The translations under genes and the position numbers were made by a program. The notes below the pieces were generated by a model that was not told where the DNA came from, did no database searches, and was given only the letters and a program-made list of their open reading frames with translations. Of a stretch of 64,000 nt of DNA, positions 1-16,599 are shown one piece after another. The stretch lies in contig NC_037598.1 in assembly GCF_003073045.1 (NCBI RefSeq), positions 12,066,486 through 12,130,485 of the forward strand, written 5' to 3'. Source of the DNA: Pomacea canaliculata (lineage: Eukaryota; Mollusca; Gastropoda; Architaenioglossa; Ampullariidae). The stretch's first letter is position 1. Each line of letters begins with the position of its first letter.

Positions 1-893
1 CATTGTGGTGATGGATGTGTTACATTTACTCCTAGTCCATCAGTCTACTGTTGTTAGAAAAGAACATGGAAATAATTTCAGTATTAAAAACCAGACATTT
101 TAGGATGAAAGAAGAAAAGATCTAAAGCCAACAAAGGTGAATTGTAATCATGACTGGCTAGACTCCACATAGAAAAGCAGCACAATAATTATGAAAAGCA
201 TAAAAAATGTGAGTGTCAAATTTCATTGTTTCTGAGGCCCTGCTGGGTTAGCCCTTACTATGCAACTTGACCTATGCATACTATGCAGCATGATGTGAAA
301 ACACATTCTTAAAGCATCCATATGAAAACTATTTGTATCTCTACTCTTTCACTCTAATCATACTTCTCAATTAGACATTTTTCTCATATAAAAATCACAG
401 TAAGAGCACACACAAGAGGTTCTTGCTAAAATAAATAAGTTAAAGTTTATTTCACTGTGAAAACTCTGATCTATGCAAGAAAACTATCTCTTAATTGTTC
501 ATAATAACTTCTCATTTGACAAGCTAGACACTACATGAGCCAAATGAGTTTCAAAAGTACACAGCTCTGATTATTACTGTAAGCTTCTAAGCTGCATGTT
601 AATATCTCTGGATTACAAGCAAACTGAACAGAGGTTCAATTTACATGCTGTGGAAAAATAAAGCGAAGCAAAAATAAATTAGTAAAATATGTCACTGCCT
701 ACAAACATGAGGCATATATTTGTGTTGCTGCAGCATATATTGAAAATTGTGCAAGCATAAAAGTATGCACGCTTATAGCATACTAAAACAAAAGTTTGAG
801 GTCACAGGTCATATACCAGGTCAGAGGTTAAGCTGATGGGCAGCAGACAGATGCAGAGGTTTGCCAGCACAGGCACACTCAAACACCACCTAC
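1..893 (-). other. intron of the CFAP100 gene, cut by the window edge
   Basis: This AT-rich stretch follows the splice donor of the last CFAP100 exon in the window (GTAGGTGG on the minus strand, just below position 894). I find no further exon in it matching the C-terminal part of CFAP100, so the remaining exons must lie to the left of position 1. Apart from scattered A/T runs I see nothing else here. Confidence 0.6.
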
Positions 894-6853
<5,960 letters not shown>

Positions 6854-7585
6854 GACTTCAGATAGAAAACTGTGCAAGAAATGGTAATCCAGAAAACTGT
6901 TTAGAAGTCAGCAGGGCATTTAGTTTTATATAAAACTTTACAGTTTTTAGTATATGTAGTACAAGAAATGCAGCCAGTAATAAATCTTTTTAAGTACAAT
7001 ATACTATTTGTACGTGTAAACTGCATGCATGTACGTGCTAAACATTATTTAAATTAAATGTCACTGTTCTGTGTGTGAAAGAGAAAGACAGGGTGTGGTT
7101 GTTGTTGTGTTATTGGTTTGTGGGTATTCAAGCACACATGAACATGGGCACTACGTGTATACGGGATGTGTATGCATGTGCAGTTTTTGTACCTATCTTA
7201 TGTGCAATGGTATATATATATATTGCATTTGCATTTGCTGGAATTTGTGTCACTTATAATAATTTGTTGAAAATTTCGGGATTGTGAGATAATGCTTAAC
7301 TATTATCAGCAAATCGTTGAGATGATTAACAGATAGGGATGGCAAAAATCGTGTACTTATGAAGCGTGCTAAACACACATACACGTACACAGGGATGGTA
7401 CCGCAACACACAACAGAATTCATGCAGTAACTAAAAATAACACTTCGGCATTCCTCGCCCATGAAAGGGAAGAACTGATATAATAACAAAGTATTTAATT
7501 TATTGTATTTTATTTTTCAGTAATTTATGCCGTATCCCTCTAAACAACCAAAGACAGATGTATTAGCTGATAAGAATACACTTAC

Positions 7586-7685
7586 CGTTTGACACACAGC
7601 TGTACGATGTCTCCACTATACACAACGCCACAACGAGGCTCGGCGTCTTGGTTACAGGGGAGCTAACTCCCATGGCGGCTTCCGA
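7586..7685 (-). promoter_or_regulatory. CFAP100: CFAP100 5' leader exon with overlapping upstream ORF and YY1-like motif
   Basis: A good splice donor (CG|GTAAGTG on the minus strand, exon edge 7586) closes a short GC-rich exon. It splices to the acceptor at 6870-6871, 16 bases before the CFAP100 start. The exon carries GCCGCCATGG on the minus strand (ATG at 7673). This is a consensus Kozak context, and its other strand reads ATGGCGGC, a YY1/TISU-like core often found at transcription starts. Translating from this ATG gives a 66-codon frame that runs through exons 1 to 3 out of frame with CFAP100 and overlaps its start. The transcription start is not visible, so the ATG may lie upstream of the cap site. 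The upper boundary is approximate. Confidence 0.6.
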
Positions 7686-7689
7686 AGGC

Positions 7690-8599
7690 CTCCGAAAGCG
7701 ATTTACATGAAAAAGGGAAAGGGTGTTGAATTTGTATTCTGTGTGTCAGTGCTTCGAAGTACTTTAGTCATTGGATTTCGGTATTTTATCACCGATTGAG
7801 CTTTTATTTTATGTCATATTCACCTAGTGAGTGTATCACTTTGACCATATTCTCAATGACGTATCTGTATTTCTAATCCCAGTATGGATTTTAATCTTTC
7901 TGTGATGTTTATAGACCTGCATTTGCAGAATGGTGGAAACATTTCTCAGATTCATGGACAGTTATACTCAATCCAGTCCGTTAAAAAAAAAAATTCACTC
8001 TTGTTGATCATTAACTTTCAAAAAGGGACAGCAATATGTGTTGTTAGAAAGCATGAGCTTAGAAAAACTTATGCATGTTTAATAAAATAACACGATTATT
8101 TTGAGAATTTATTGGTAGAGGTAGACATATGAAGGGAGATGGTCTCTGTCGAGAGTCAGATAAAATTAGCTTTTTTGACAAAGACTAATATATTGAAGCT
8201 AAATATGCCCTCCCAGCTCTCACATATGATGGATGAAGTTCAGATATGTATGAGGAGTTGGCATGTTTACCTCTTAAATTGTCGATCATTTGGTTCTTAT
8301 TATTGTGATAATTAACTTATTCCAAATTCAGACATCAGATTTAATTCATATAAATGTTCCATTCTTTCTCTTGTTTGCAATACAAAAGCAGCAAAACTCT
8401 CACAATCCTGGCAAAAGAATACCACTTTATATTTTGCACACAACACATTGATTCCAATAAAATGATAAAAATACTTTAAACACAGTCAGGGTGTGGTATG
8501 GATTTTGTGTTTCAAGATGAGTAAATGATTACAGCTGTAAAATACAGCCAGCTGTCGTGATGAGGCTTTACACAGAGATCCAGATTAATTAATAGAACA
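7690..8599. other. intergenic DNA upstream of CFAP100
   Basis: AT-rich sequence between the CFAP100 leader exon and the hAT-type MITE. It contains a 68-codon open frame at 7,884-8,090 without splice or homology support. I see no gene, RNA or repeat that I can name. Confidence 0.5.
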
Positions 8600-8607
8600 G
8601 TTGTGCT

Positions 8608-8886
8608 CAGGCCAGTTCTTAGCCCCCGCGGGGCCCGAGGCAAAGGGCATGTGCGGGGCCCTCACGCCACGATCACACGGTTTTAGTTGGGATCTAAAGT
8701 CATTTTTTTCCTCAGGGATATCTCGTCTTTTATCATTGACAGCACGCTGCATACACATTACAACATAAGCCTACGATTAATTTATTTGTAACGTTCGTCA
8801 ATAGGTTACAATCAAAAGCGCGGGGCCCCTTGAAGCGCGGGGCCCTAGGCAGATGCCTCGTCCGCCTGCCCCTAAGCACGGCCCTG
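8608..8886. mobile_element. 279-bp hAT-type MITE with intact 8-bp target site duplication
   Basis: The element begins CAGGCCAGTTCTTAG and ends CTAAGCACGGCCCTG, so its ends are imperfect inverted repeats starting with CAG. It is flanked by the direct repeat GTTGTGCT at 8600-8607 and 8887-8894. An 8-bp duplication and CAGGSCNG-like ends are hallmarks of hAT transposons. The inner parts are GC-rich and contain several copies of GCGGGGCCC, unlike the AT-rich surroundings. There is no transposase, so it is non-autonomous. The intact duplication suggests a fairly young insertion. Confidence 0.88.
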
Positions 8887-8894
8887 GTTGTGCT

Positions 8895-11037
8895 TAAAGG
8901 CAGAACTTCTACTGTATGGCAGGAAAGATGGATTTGAGCTGGCGGAGGGAGGTGACGGTGCTTGTGGGGCCAGATGGAAGCAAATAGCAAAGAATGACAA
9001 CTAGGGTAGGTGGCACAATGTGTGCATCTCCTCTATCCCTTTTAATAAAACCATCTTTCCCACCATAAGTTAGAAGTTTAGTTTATAAATGCTGCATCAT
9101 ACTATGCTTCATGTAAGCTAGAAAATGTCTGTAAAATATATTGCACTTGCACCCCTCTGCCCTGGGTTTCTAGTTCAAAAACACCAGATAAATGCAGCAT
9201 ATGTTGCTTAATAACTATAAGTAATCAATTGCACCATCCAACAACAATAATAAGTAAAAATTACATAAAAACATTTTAGTCGTATGGTAAAACAGATAAA
9301 AACAAAACTGATATCAGCTGGGAGCACAATAAAATCTATCTCTTTCGATTGAAAGTGTTTTTACTGTAATTTCATGCTTTCCTACATCGATGATCATTTG
9401 ACATGCTAGTACTCACAACATTTGAAAATATAAGATCATCCATTGAACCTATTATTCTTTGACTGGACCATGTACATTTACTGGTTTCAGTTATTACAAC
9501 ATAATACAAAATCCTTTAAATAATGATTTTGCCCTTATAGAGGCTCCATATATCCTCTGTTGTTTCTGCACACAGTGTTTGAATTTGTTGGTTTGAACAC
9601 CTTCTGTCACAAAAGGTAAAACCCCTTACTCCCTGGTTATTCAAGCTATACTAAACACAACTGTGCTGTACTATAACAATATAACAACACAATTATTTTC
9701 ATTTGAAACACATTATAGGAACATGTTCAGAAAAACTGAACAGACAAAGTCTATAGATATCACATATTTCCCTTCTATGAGTTACTAGTATACAGTTTGC
9801 AGTTATTCATCAGATATAAAAACAATTTTAAAAGAATTTTATCTGTCCGATCTGCCAATGTCTTTAACTCTTTGTCTTTTCATGCTCAAAGTTTTGTCAC
9901 TTCCAAGACACAAACCAGCTTTCACTCCTTTGCTTAAAACAGTAAAATCTTTAGTTTACAGATCTAGTCATTTTCTCAACATTCATGCATGGTGTATCAC
10001 CAGTCTTTCTTTCATTTGCTTTAATTTGTACCCAAGCTAGCTGACATACTTTTTTTTTTTACATCTTTTTCTAGAAGAGATCTAAAGAATATCAGAATTA
10101 CATTTCTGTATCATTTTATAAAAACTAAGAATGGATCTGAACATCTCAACTATGAGCCAAAATTCTAGTTACTGCATTTATCCTATTAGCCTATTAGAAG
10201 ATTCCAAAGTGTTTAACAAAGCTTGTGGTTAATTAAAAATAAATGCCCTGATACGAATACCTAACATTAAGCTAGATCAAAGAGAACAGATCTGTTGCAA
10301 GCTGCAACTGAAGAAATACTTGAGTTAAATATACTGTTCTAAATGTTTGTCATATAGAAAGTGCATCCTAACATAATGTACATTCAAAAACTATTGCATG
10401 GAAAAGCAGCAACAAAAAACATTTGGAAAATATTTAAAATTTAAACTGCATTTGTGATAAAACATTAGTTAACACTATTTATAAACAGTTTTTTCTTGTA
10501 ACTTGTCAAAATTGATAAGTTGATATTAAGGTAGCCATTTTATCAAGTGGAACCTTTTTTTATTCTGCAGTGTCTTGGACAACACTCTGTAAAATGAGAG
10601 TGCATTGCTACAAAAACAGAACCATTTTAAAACTGAACAATGTTCACAATTGTTGAATGCTCCTGCCTTTTAAGGATCTTTGTACAGCAAGTGTCTGATA
10701 GCATCTGGTCTTTGGGCATGACACAGCCGTCATAAGAGAAGAAAAATCACACGAAATAAATAAATAAAGATAATGTTTGTATTTACTTATACAGAAAAAA
10801 ATCTCAAAATATCATAAAGTAAATTAATTTAAAGAATGTCATATTTGTATAGTTGGTCCTTAATTTCAATTTCTTCTCATAGTGTGTGAGCAATATGATT
10901 GTAGTGTGTTTTGTATACTGTATATATATATGACAACTTCTAAACCTTGTAAATGTTCTGTTTAATAAATAAGCCATATTGTATCACTGAAAATGCTTTG
11001 GCAACAATAAACTCAGTCACAGCGTTCTTAGTAACAT
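8895..11037. other. intergenic DNA, possibly including the 3' UTR of the downstream receptor gene
   Basis: AT-rich sequence with no supported coding exon. On the minus strand a possible AATAAA lies at 10,559-10,564 (TTTATT on the plus strand). It could end a long 3' UTR of the gene whose stop codon is at 11,878, but nothing proves transcription. Otherwise I see only A/T runs. Confidence 0.4.
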
Positions 11038-11205
11038 TAAAATGCTTATAACAGTGACACCAACTTCAACAACATATATCACAACGACCCTTCACTCAAA
11101 GTGCTCATCACAATGATTTCTCACTCAAAATGCTCATCACAACGATCCAGCCTAAAACTGCTTATCACCATGACCCTACCCTCAAAATGCTGATTAAATA
11201 ACACA
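11038..11205 (+). repeat. degenerate tandem repeat, about 29-bp period, 5 units
   Basis: The unit is close to TCATCACAATGATTTCTCAC followed by TCAAAATGC. Recognisable units begin near 11,074, 11,104, 11,133 and 11,161, with weaker copies on either side. Divergence between units is about 20-30 percent. It lies in the probable 3' UTR or downstream flank of the CUB-like membrane protein gene. Confidence 0.7.
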
Positions 11206-11877
11206 ATGCTTTTTCCATCTTTTCCTTCCTAAATTAGTTCATAGCACCGTACATGCTGAAGACTGTCTTTTGAGCAGGACTAAAGCTTCACACTTTACAT
11301 TCAAAGCTTCTTGTTCAGAGGACATTCATGTTCACATGAACCATTAAAACATGAGTTAAAACATGTCTTTAATAAATAGAGTCACTTTTTAGGCTTTTCA
11401 GCTGTCAATATTTCCTCCAGAATTGCACCAAATTAAAGTTTATATACCATAATTTATACAGCTTTGGCCTTCTCGGAAATGTCCAGTTTTCCCAAGAGAC
11501 TTGTGTCACTTTGGATTTATCAGAATGTCACAAATAAAAGTGTCCCAGAAATTACTCAAGTGAAAATGGTACATTTCTTGCACGGTTTACACCATGTGAG
11601 GCTTCAGTTTGCAGATATGGCTGTGGCATTCAACAGGTATGTTCACGCCCAGTAATGTCTAATGCATGCCACAACTTTCCATGACATGCCACAGATATGT
11701 CAACTGCACACCATAGAAGCAGCAGTTTGCTCAGCTTCACCCTTAGGTCTACCCTGTAATAGTCATCATTTTAGCTGTAAGCTGCATTGTGGAAGCACCT
11801 TTTGTGAAACACGCAGACACAACAGGTGCCCATTGCCTCAACCAGCAAAAGGAAAGTTTCCTCTGGCTACAGGCAAA

Positions 11878-14800
11878 TCAGACTTTGGTCGGGTAGTTGT
11901 CAGTCTGTAGGTGATGTTCATATGGTGGGGGAGCATACGGCGGCGGTGCCTCAGGAATTCCATAGACAGATGGGTAAGGCTGCGGTAAGGATGGGTACAG
12001 GGAACCAGATTGCAAGGGAGTGTGTTCATCATTTGCAACTTCCGAGGCTGGTGGAGCTAGAACGAAAAAAAAATGATACATCATCATAACATTCCTGATG
12101 GTCATTGACTTTTCAACAGGACTATATCTCAATATTTTTTATGTTAGTGGTCGTCAAATAACAGACACTTGCATCATAAAAACATTTGAAAAATAACGTA
12201 TGACGGATCATGCATTTGTTTTGTTTGTTTTTTGTTGGTGTTGCTGTGTCTTCTTTGATATGGTGTAAACAAAAAGTTTTCACTAGTCATTTTAATATAG
12301 GACTGTCTTTTCATATGTCTAAATACATGTTACACAGTGTGAGTTTAAGATACAAAGTGCTATTCTCAGAGATGTGTCTTCTTTGCATGGATGACATCAA
12401 CCAGTTCAGCCAACACAATGTCTTGTTAACATTAGAGCCAGTTCAGACTGAAACATTAATAATCTGTGTATGTCTACAAGTGAGTGAACCACCGATGGAC
12501 TACCTGATGGCTGCACATGGTGATTATGGGTGGAAGCGTTGGTGACAACTTGAGTGTGAGCGTAGCCAGGGGGGCGCTGTGTCTTGCAAGGCTTACAGCA
12601 GCAGCAAAGAACGATGATTGCTAGTGTGACGATTAAGACGACCACCCCAACGATGATGCCGACGAACAAACCTATTGAGGAAGCCAGAATCACTTGTCCG
12701 GACAAGTTGCTAGCTGCAATAAAGAGTTCATTCCATTAACTATTTAATCCCTTCAAAGAGTTTCAATAAGAATTTGCACAAATGTAAGTATGAGTTTTAT
12801 GATGATGAATACAGGATTTTCAGGATTATTAACTTTGTTTCCAATTTGCTTTATATTGACAAACGTTCTTTGAATCCCATTAAGCAGAATACAAATTAGA
12901 TGGGGCAAGTGCGGTCACAATCTGAAAAAAACTCCAATCCAAATAGAATTAGGTTCTTGAACTGAACATTGAGCGATTAAACAATATTTGGTTAGTCTTA
13001 ACTGGCATATATAGCATATATGTGTTGAACATATTATTTAAAAGACAGCCTACAAAAATTTTTTCTTTCAGTTGGTTTGGCAAACTTTTGCTGCTAAAGT
13101 CGACAATCATCTCCAAAAGGTAACATATATACACATTATTTCGAAGGCTTACAGGCTTTGTATCCAACCTTTGACCTGACGTGTTTGTTTGTTGTTCTAA
13201 ACTGCAGAACATATCTGCCCTAATATTGATTGTGTGTATAAAAGGTGAAGGCCATTAGAGGAAATGGGGCATTTTTTTTTTGTTTTTTTTTATCTCTGTG
13301 GGACTGCATGTGGAAGGCGGAACTTAACCCGTTTTTTTCTGTCCCCTTTGACCTCCCATGCAACCTTCCCCGCATAAATCACATCTGAGGTCGCTGATCG
13401 ACTACCTGTAGGCTGCACCTGGTGGTGGTGTGTGAAGGCGTTAGTAACAACATGTGGGGGAGGGTAGGGCAACAACAGCAGAGAACAAAAACCAAACAAA
13501 AAAAAAATCTAAACTTTCAAGAAACAGCAGGAGCACTGCTGGGTGAGCAGAGAAAGTTTATCAGTAACAGCGCCGGAGCAAGATTTGAACCACTACCTTC
13601 AATAGGCAAGAGATCGTAGACCTGATCTTTGAAGGACATCTTTGAGGTGGTTTTGACTTTTATGTGGGGTGGTGAAGAGAGGAAGGGGAGGAGGACAGAT
13701 TGCGGAGGAGTATGTGCTGTGGGGGCGACAGCTGATGATTATCAACATGCGGGGGGCCTTCAATCGAATCAACTATCACGTGACTGATAATAGTTCCAAT
13801 GAGAACTGAATTCAGTAACGAAGCACAGAGACTCACCTTTCTCGACGAGGATGTTGATGTCGTAGTTTTTGTTGTCATTCAACTTTTTTTTGGCGAGCCT
13901 GAGTGTGACGTAGCGATCCGATGTGCACATCGTCGAGGGCTTTTCGTCATCACAGGACAGCTTGCGCTGAGAACGCACACCACCACAACAACACGCAAAT
14001 ATCATATACGAATGCAGCATGGAACCATGGATTTGTTTGTTTGCCATATATTTCATTCATTCCCTCTTCTCTCTCTCTCTCTTTCTCTCACGTACACACA
14101 CACACAATCACCAACACGCGACGTTCATGCAGACCCACACATAAACATACAAATACAAGAGAAGTGCAGGCACGTGCGTTGTTTTGAAACGCGCATGACA
14201 GTTTACCCATTCTTTGTCGGAAGAAGACGATCGGTGGTAGATGTGCAGGGTGACCCCACAGTCCACGATGTGCAGTCTATTGAAGGTCAAGCACACCCCG
14301 GTGTCTGGCGGTGACCGGAAGGTGAGATTGCAGAACAGTGTCTCGTGGATGGACCCTGTGGCTGAAAACACCTCCACCGTGAACATGTCCTCCTGCAGCG
14401 AGAAGGGCTCCTTCTGTCCACAGTGGGCGTAGTTGCTAAAGTAGACTGCACATAAAGAAAATCCATAAAAAATAAAAGGAATTACATCGGCAGTTTTCTT
14501 TGCTAAAGGTGACCAAAAAATTAATAAATAAAATGCCCCCCTTAAAGGTGACTGCAAGAAAAATGAAAAGTGTTTATTAAAGGTGACTGGGGGAAAACAA
14601 AAACCTATTTTGCTACTGTAGAATGCAAAACATATTGAAGATATGGAAAACGTGGACATATTTATAGAGATAATTGCAAAGAATATATGTGATGTACTTG
14701 TTGTAAAGTAGACCAAAACAAATATTGGAAAAGGAGTGTTAATCGCAGAAAGATAAAAATAAATAAACAGGGTGCTACCCGTTAACCGACGTCACAGAAA

Positions 14801-16544
14801 AATCACAAAGGTCTTCCGGCCTGTCTGCCAGAGAGTACTTTTCAGTTTACCGATGGAGCTGAACAGACCAGGAGTCTCAATTAGTCTCCACCAAAGACTA
14901 TTCATTTGGCGAGGACAATGAATTCGAGGCGAGAGCTGACATCTTCATCTGTCATCGAGAAGCCGATACACGGACAGCCTCCGCAGCAGGAAGCAGGCGA
15001 AAGGCCAGAAAAATATCGCCGCCTCACAGACTGCCTCAGCCTCAACAGTTGTTTTCTGATGTCACATCGCCACCGCCGCTTGATAATGCTGTTGTTTACA
15101 TTGTAGCAACGCTGGCAAAGGTTGTTATTGATTTCACTCTGCTTTGTCAATGATCATTGTTGTCTGCGCGTGCTCACGTGCCTTTCCTCCGTGGCAACCC
15201 TGGCTCATTTGTCCCCCTGAATGTACACTCCATGGTTCTGCACACACTCCAGCTTAAACATCAGAGAGCCCAGTGGAATTATTGCTTGTGTGCTTGTTTG
15301 GGTATCTCATTTCATAAATTCAGACGAGGGAGTTTGGGACACGTAAAGTCGTGTTTGCTTTCTCACTATGAAAGCTCATCGGACTGATGTGCTAACCCTT
15401 TGGGCATTAAAGTCTGTATTATACCTCTGATTTTTGTCAGAAGAGGAACAAGAGATGATTGGCACCAACATTACGAAATGTATTACGAATGGTAAAGGAA
15501 ACTAATACTTCAACCACATCCACCACTTGAATGTTTTGAACGTTTACTCTCGGTCCTGTACCCATCTTGGGTACGCAAGAAAATTAGTTTCCCAGTCCTG
15601 ACTCACCATCACTTGAACCAAGTTTTAAACTACTTTTGCTCCATTTTAACATCGTCTCAGCTGGCTGCTTCAGTAGGTAAAGAAGGCAATGTTCCATTGT
15701 GTGATGTAACTCAATCACACACTTTAGTCTGTTACATCACAGATTGTCCATCCATCCTTTCTCGCCGTGTAAGCTTTTCACATACAGAAGCTTCACTGGG
15801 AAGGAGGTTAGTGATACAAGTCTTCTTCTAACTGATGCTCTCTCGAAATATTAGCATTTGTGGGTTTTCTGGCTTTGTAGCCCTTGAGTCATCAGACCTG
15901 TAAATCTTTCCGAAGTGGTTACAGAAAGGTTGTAAAGTGATGACAAAGTGGTCGTCGAGTGGTTGTAAAATGCTTACAAAGTGATCGTAAAGGGGTTTCA
16001 GAGTGGTCGTAAAGTGATTACAAAGTGAGAGCAGAGTAGTTGTAAAGTGATTACAAAGAAGCTGAAATCGTAATCTTTCCTCTGAAAGTTTTCTGTTCTG
16101 TGAAAAGATCTGCTGACAGGGATGAGTATTCCGACAGAATTCCATTTGCGCTGTAGACCATCTGGTTGGGGACGGTAACTAATTAGACTTATATCTACCG
16201 GACAATGTTTCAGACTAGCTTTTTCGCTGTTGGTTTGAAAACATCAGAATGGACTGTTTCACGAAAAAAACAGAAGGTAGGTCCTGATACCGAAGAGGCA
16301 GGAAGGAACAAGACAAAGCAGGAACACACCCAACATCAGAGGTCGAAAATAACCTTACGGTTCCTGTTTTGCGTCTATAAATACTCCAGGAAGCTCCTGT
16401 ACCTCTATGGTGTGTGTGTGTTTGAGGGAGCTGAAGTCACTTACCCGAGGTGGCCCGAGTTCCTTGGAGGTAGCATGTCATGGTCAGAACCACAGCGAGA
16501 TGGCGCAGATGGTGCAAGAGTCCCACCCATGGTCCTGAAGCCAT
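11878..16544 (-). CDS. CUB-like single-pass membrane protein with PPPY cytoplasmic tail, 285 aa, five exons
   Basis: Exons, in transcription order: 16544-16445, 14445-14207, 13966-13837, 12713-12504 and 12056-11878. They sum to 858 nt with intron phases 1,0,1,1. Exon 1 encodes a signal peptide (MASGPWVGLL...) and ends in a strong GTAAGT donor. Residues about 34-156 form a CUB-like region with cysteines at 42, 72, 85, 96, 118 and 127, a VDCGVTLHIY motif and one N-glycosylation site (NLT, 73-75). The transmembrane helix is about 164-192, followed directly by four cysteines (likely palmitoylated). The tail is Pro/Tyr-rich and contains APPPYAPPPYE, two PPxY motifs that in other proteins bind WW domains such as those of NEDD4-type ligases. 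Two further in-frame ATGs lie upstream (16565, 16574), so the N-terminus could be up to 10 residues longer. The family is not recognised by name. A paralogue with the same gene structure lies at 52.8-62.3 kb. A surface receptor or adaptor role is inference. Confidence 0.88.
13391..13466 (-). pseudogene. relic duplicate of the 3' end of the transmembrane exon
   Basis: On the minus strand this reads HVVTNAFTHHHQVQPTG and keeps the following GTAGTC donor. The real exon 4 reads QVVTNASTHNHHVQPS with the same donor. The copy lies in the intron between exons 3 and 4. It lacks the transmembrane part and a clear acceptor of its own, so it is most likely a decayed partial exon duplication. Use as an alternative exon cannot be excluded. 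Confidence 0.72.
13500..13640 (-). repeat. tRNA-derived SINE fragment
   Basis: On the minus strand there is a B-box-like GTGGTTCAAATCTTGC preceded by a degenerate A-box region. On the plus strand this appears as GCAAGATTTGAACCAC near 13,580. The fragment borders the exon relic in the same intron. Boundaries and family are uncertain. Confidence 0.4.
14062..14107 (+). repeat. (CT)n/(CA)n microsatellite
   Basis: A short run of CT repeats passes into CACACA repeats. It lies in the intron between exons 2 and 3 of the CUB-like gene. Confidence 0.8.
15908..16062 (+). repeat. degenerate tandem repeat in intron 1 of the CUB-like gene
   Basis: Alternating blocks of GTGGTCGTAAAGTG and ATTACAAAGTG recur about five times with many substitutions, giving a period near 30 bp built from two half-units. 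Read on the minus strand it yields a repetitive peptide (NHFTTTL-like), which is a by-product of the repeat and not a gene. Confidence 0.7.
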
Positions 16545-16599
16545 GTCTGCTGCTTTACTTGGCATGGTTAACATTGGTCGAGGTGGGAAGGATTGGTGA

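Noticed and set aside
14902..14911. Possible alternative first exon of the minus-strand CUB-like gene (MNSLWWRLIE..., donor near 14,850)
   Set aside because: It joins in phase but lacks a signal peptide, and its upstream frame is closed by a stop. The exon at 16,445-16,544 fits the family pattern.
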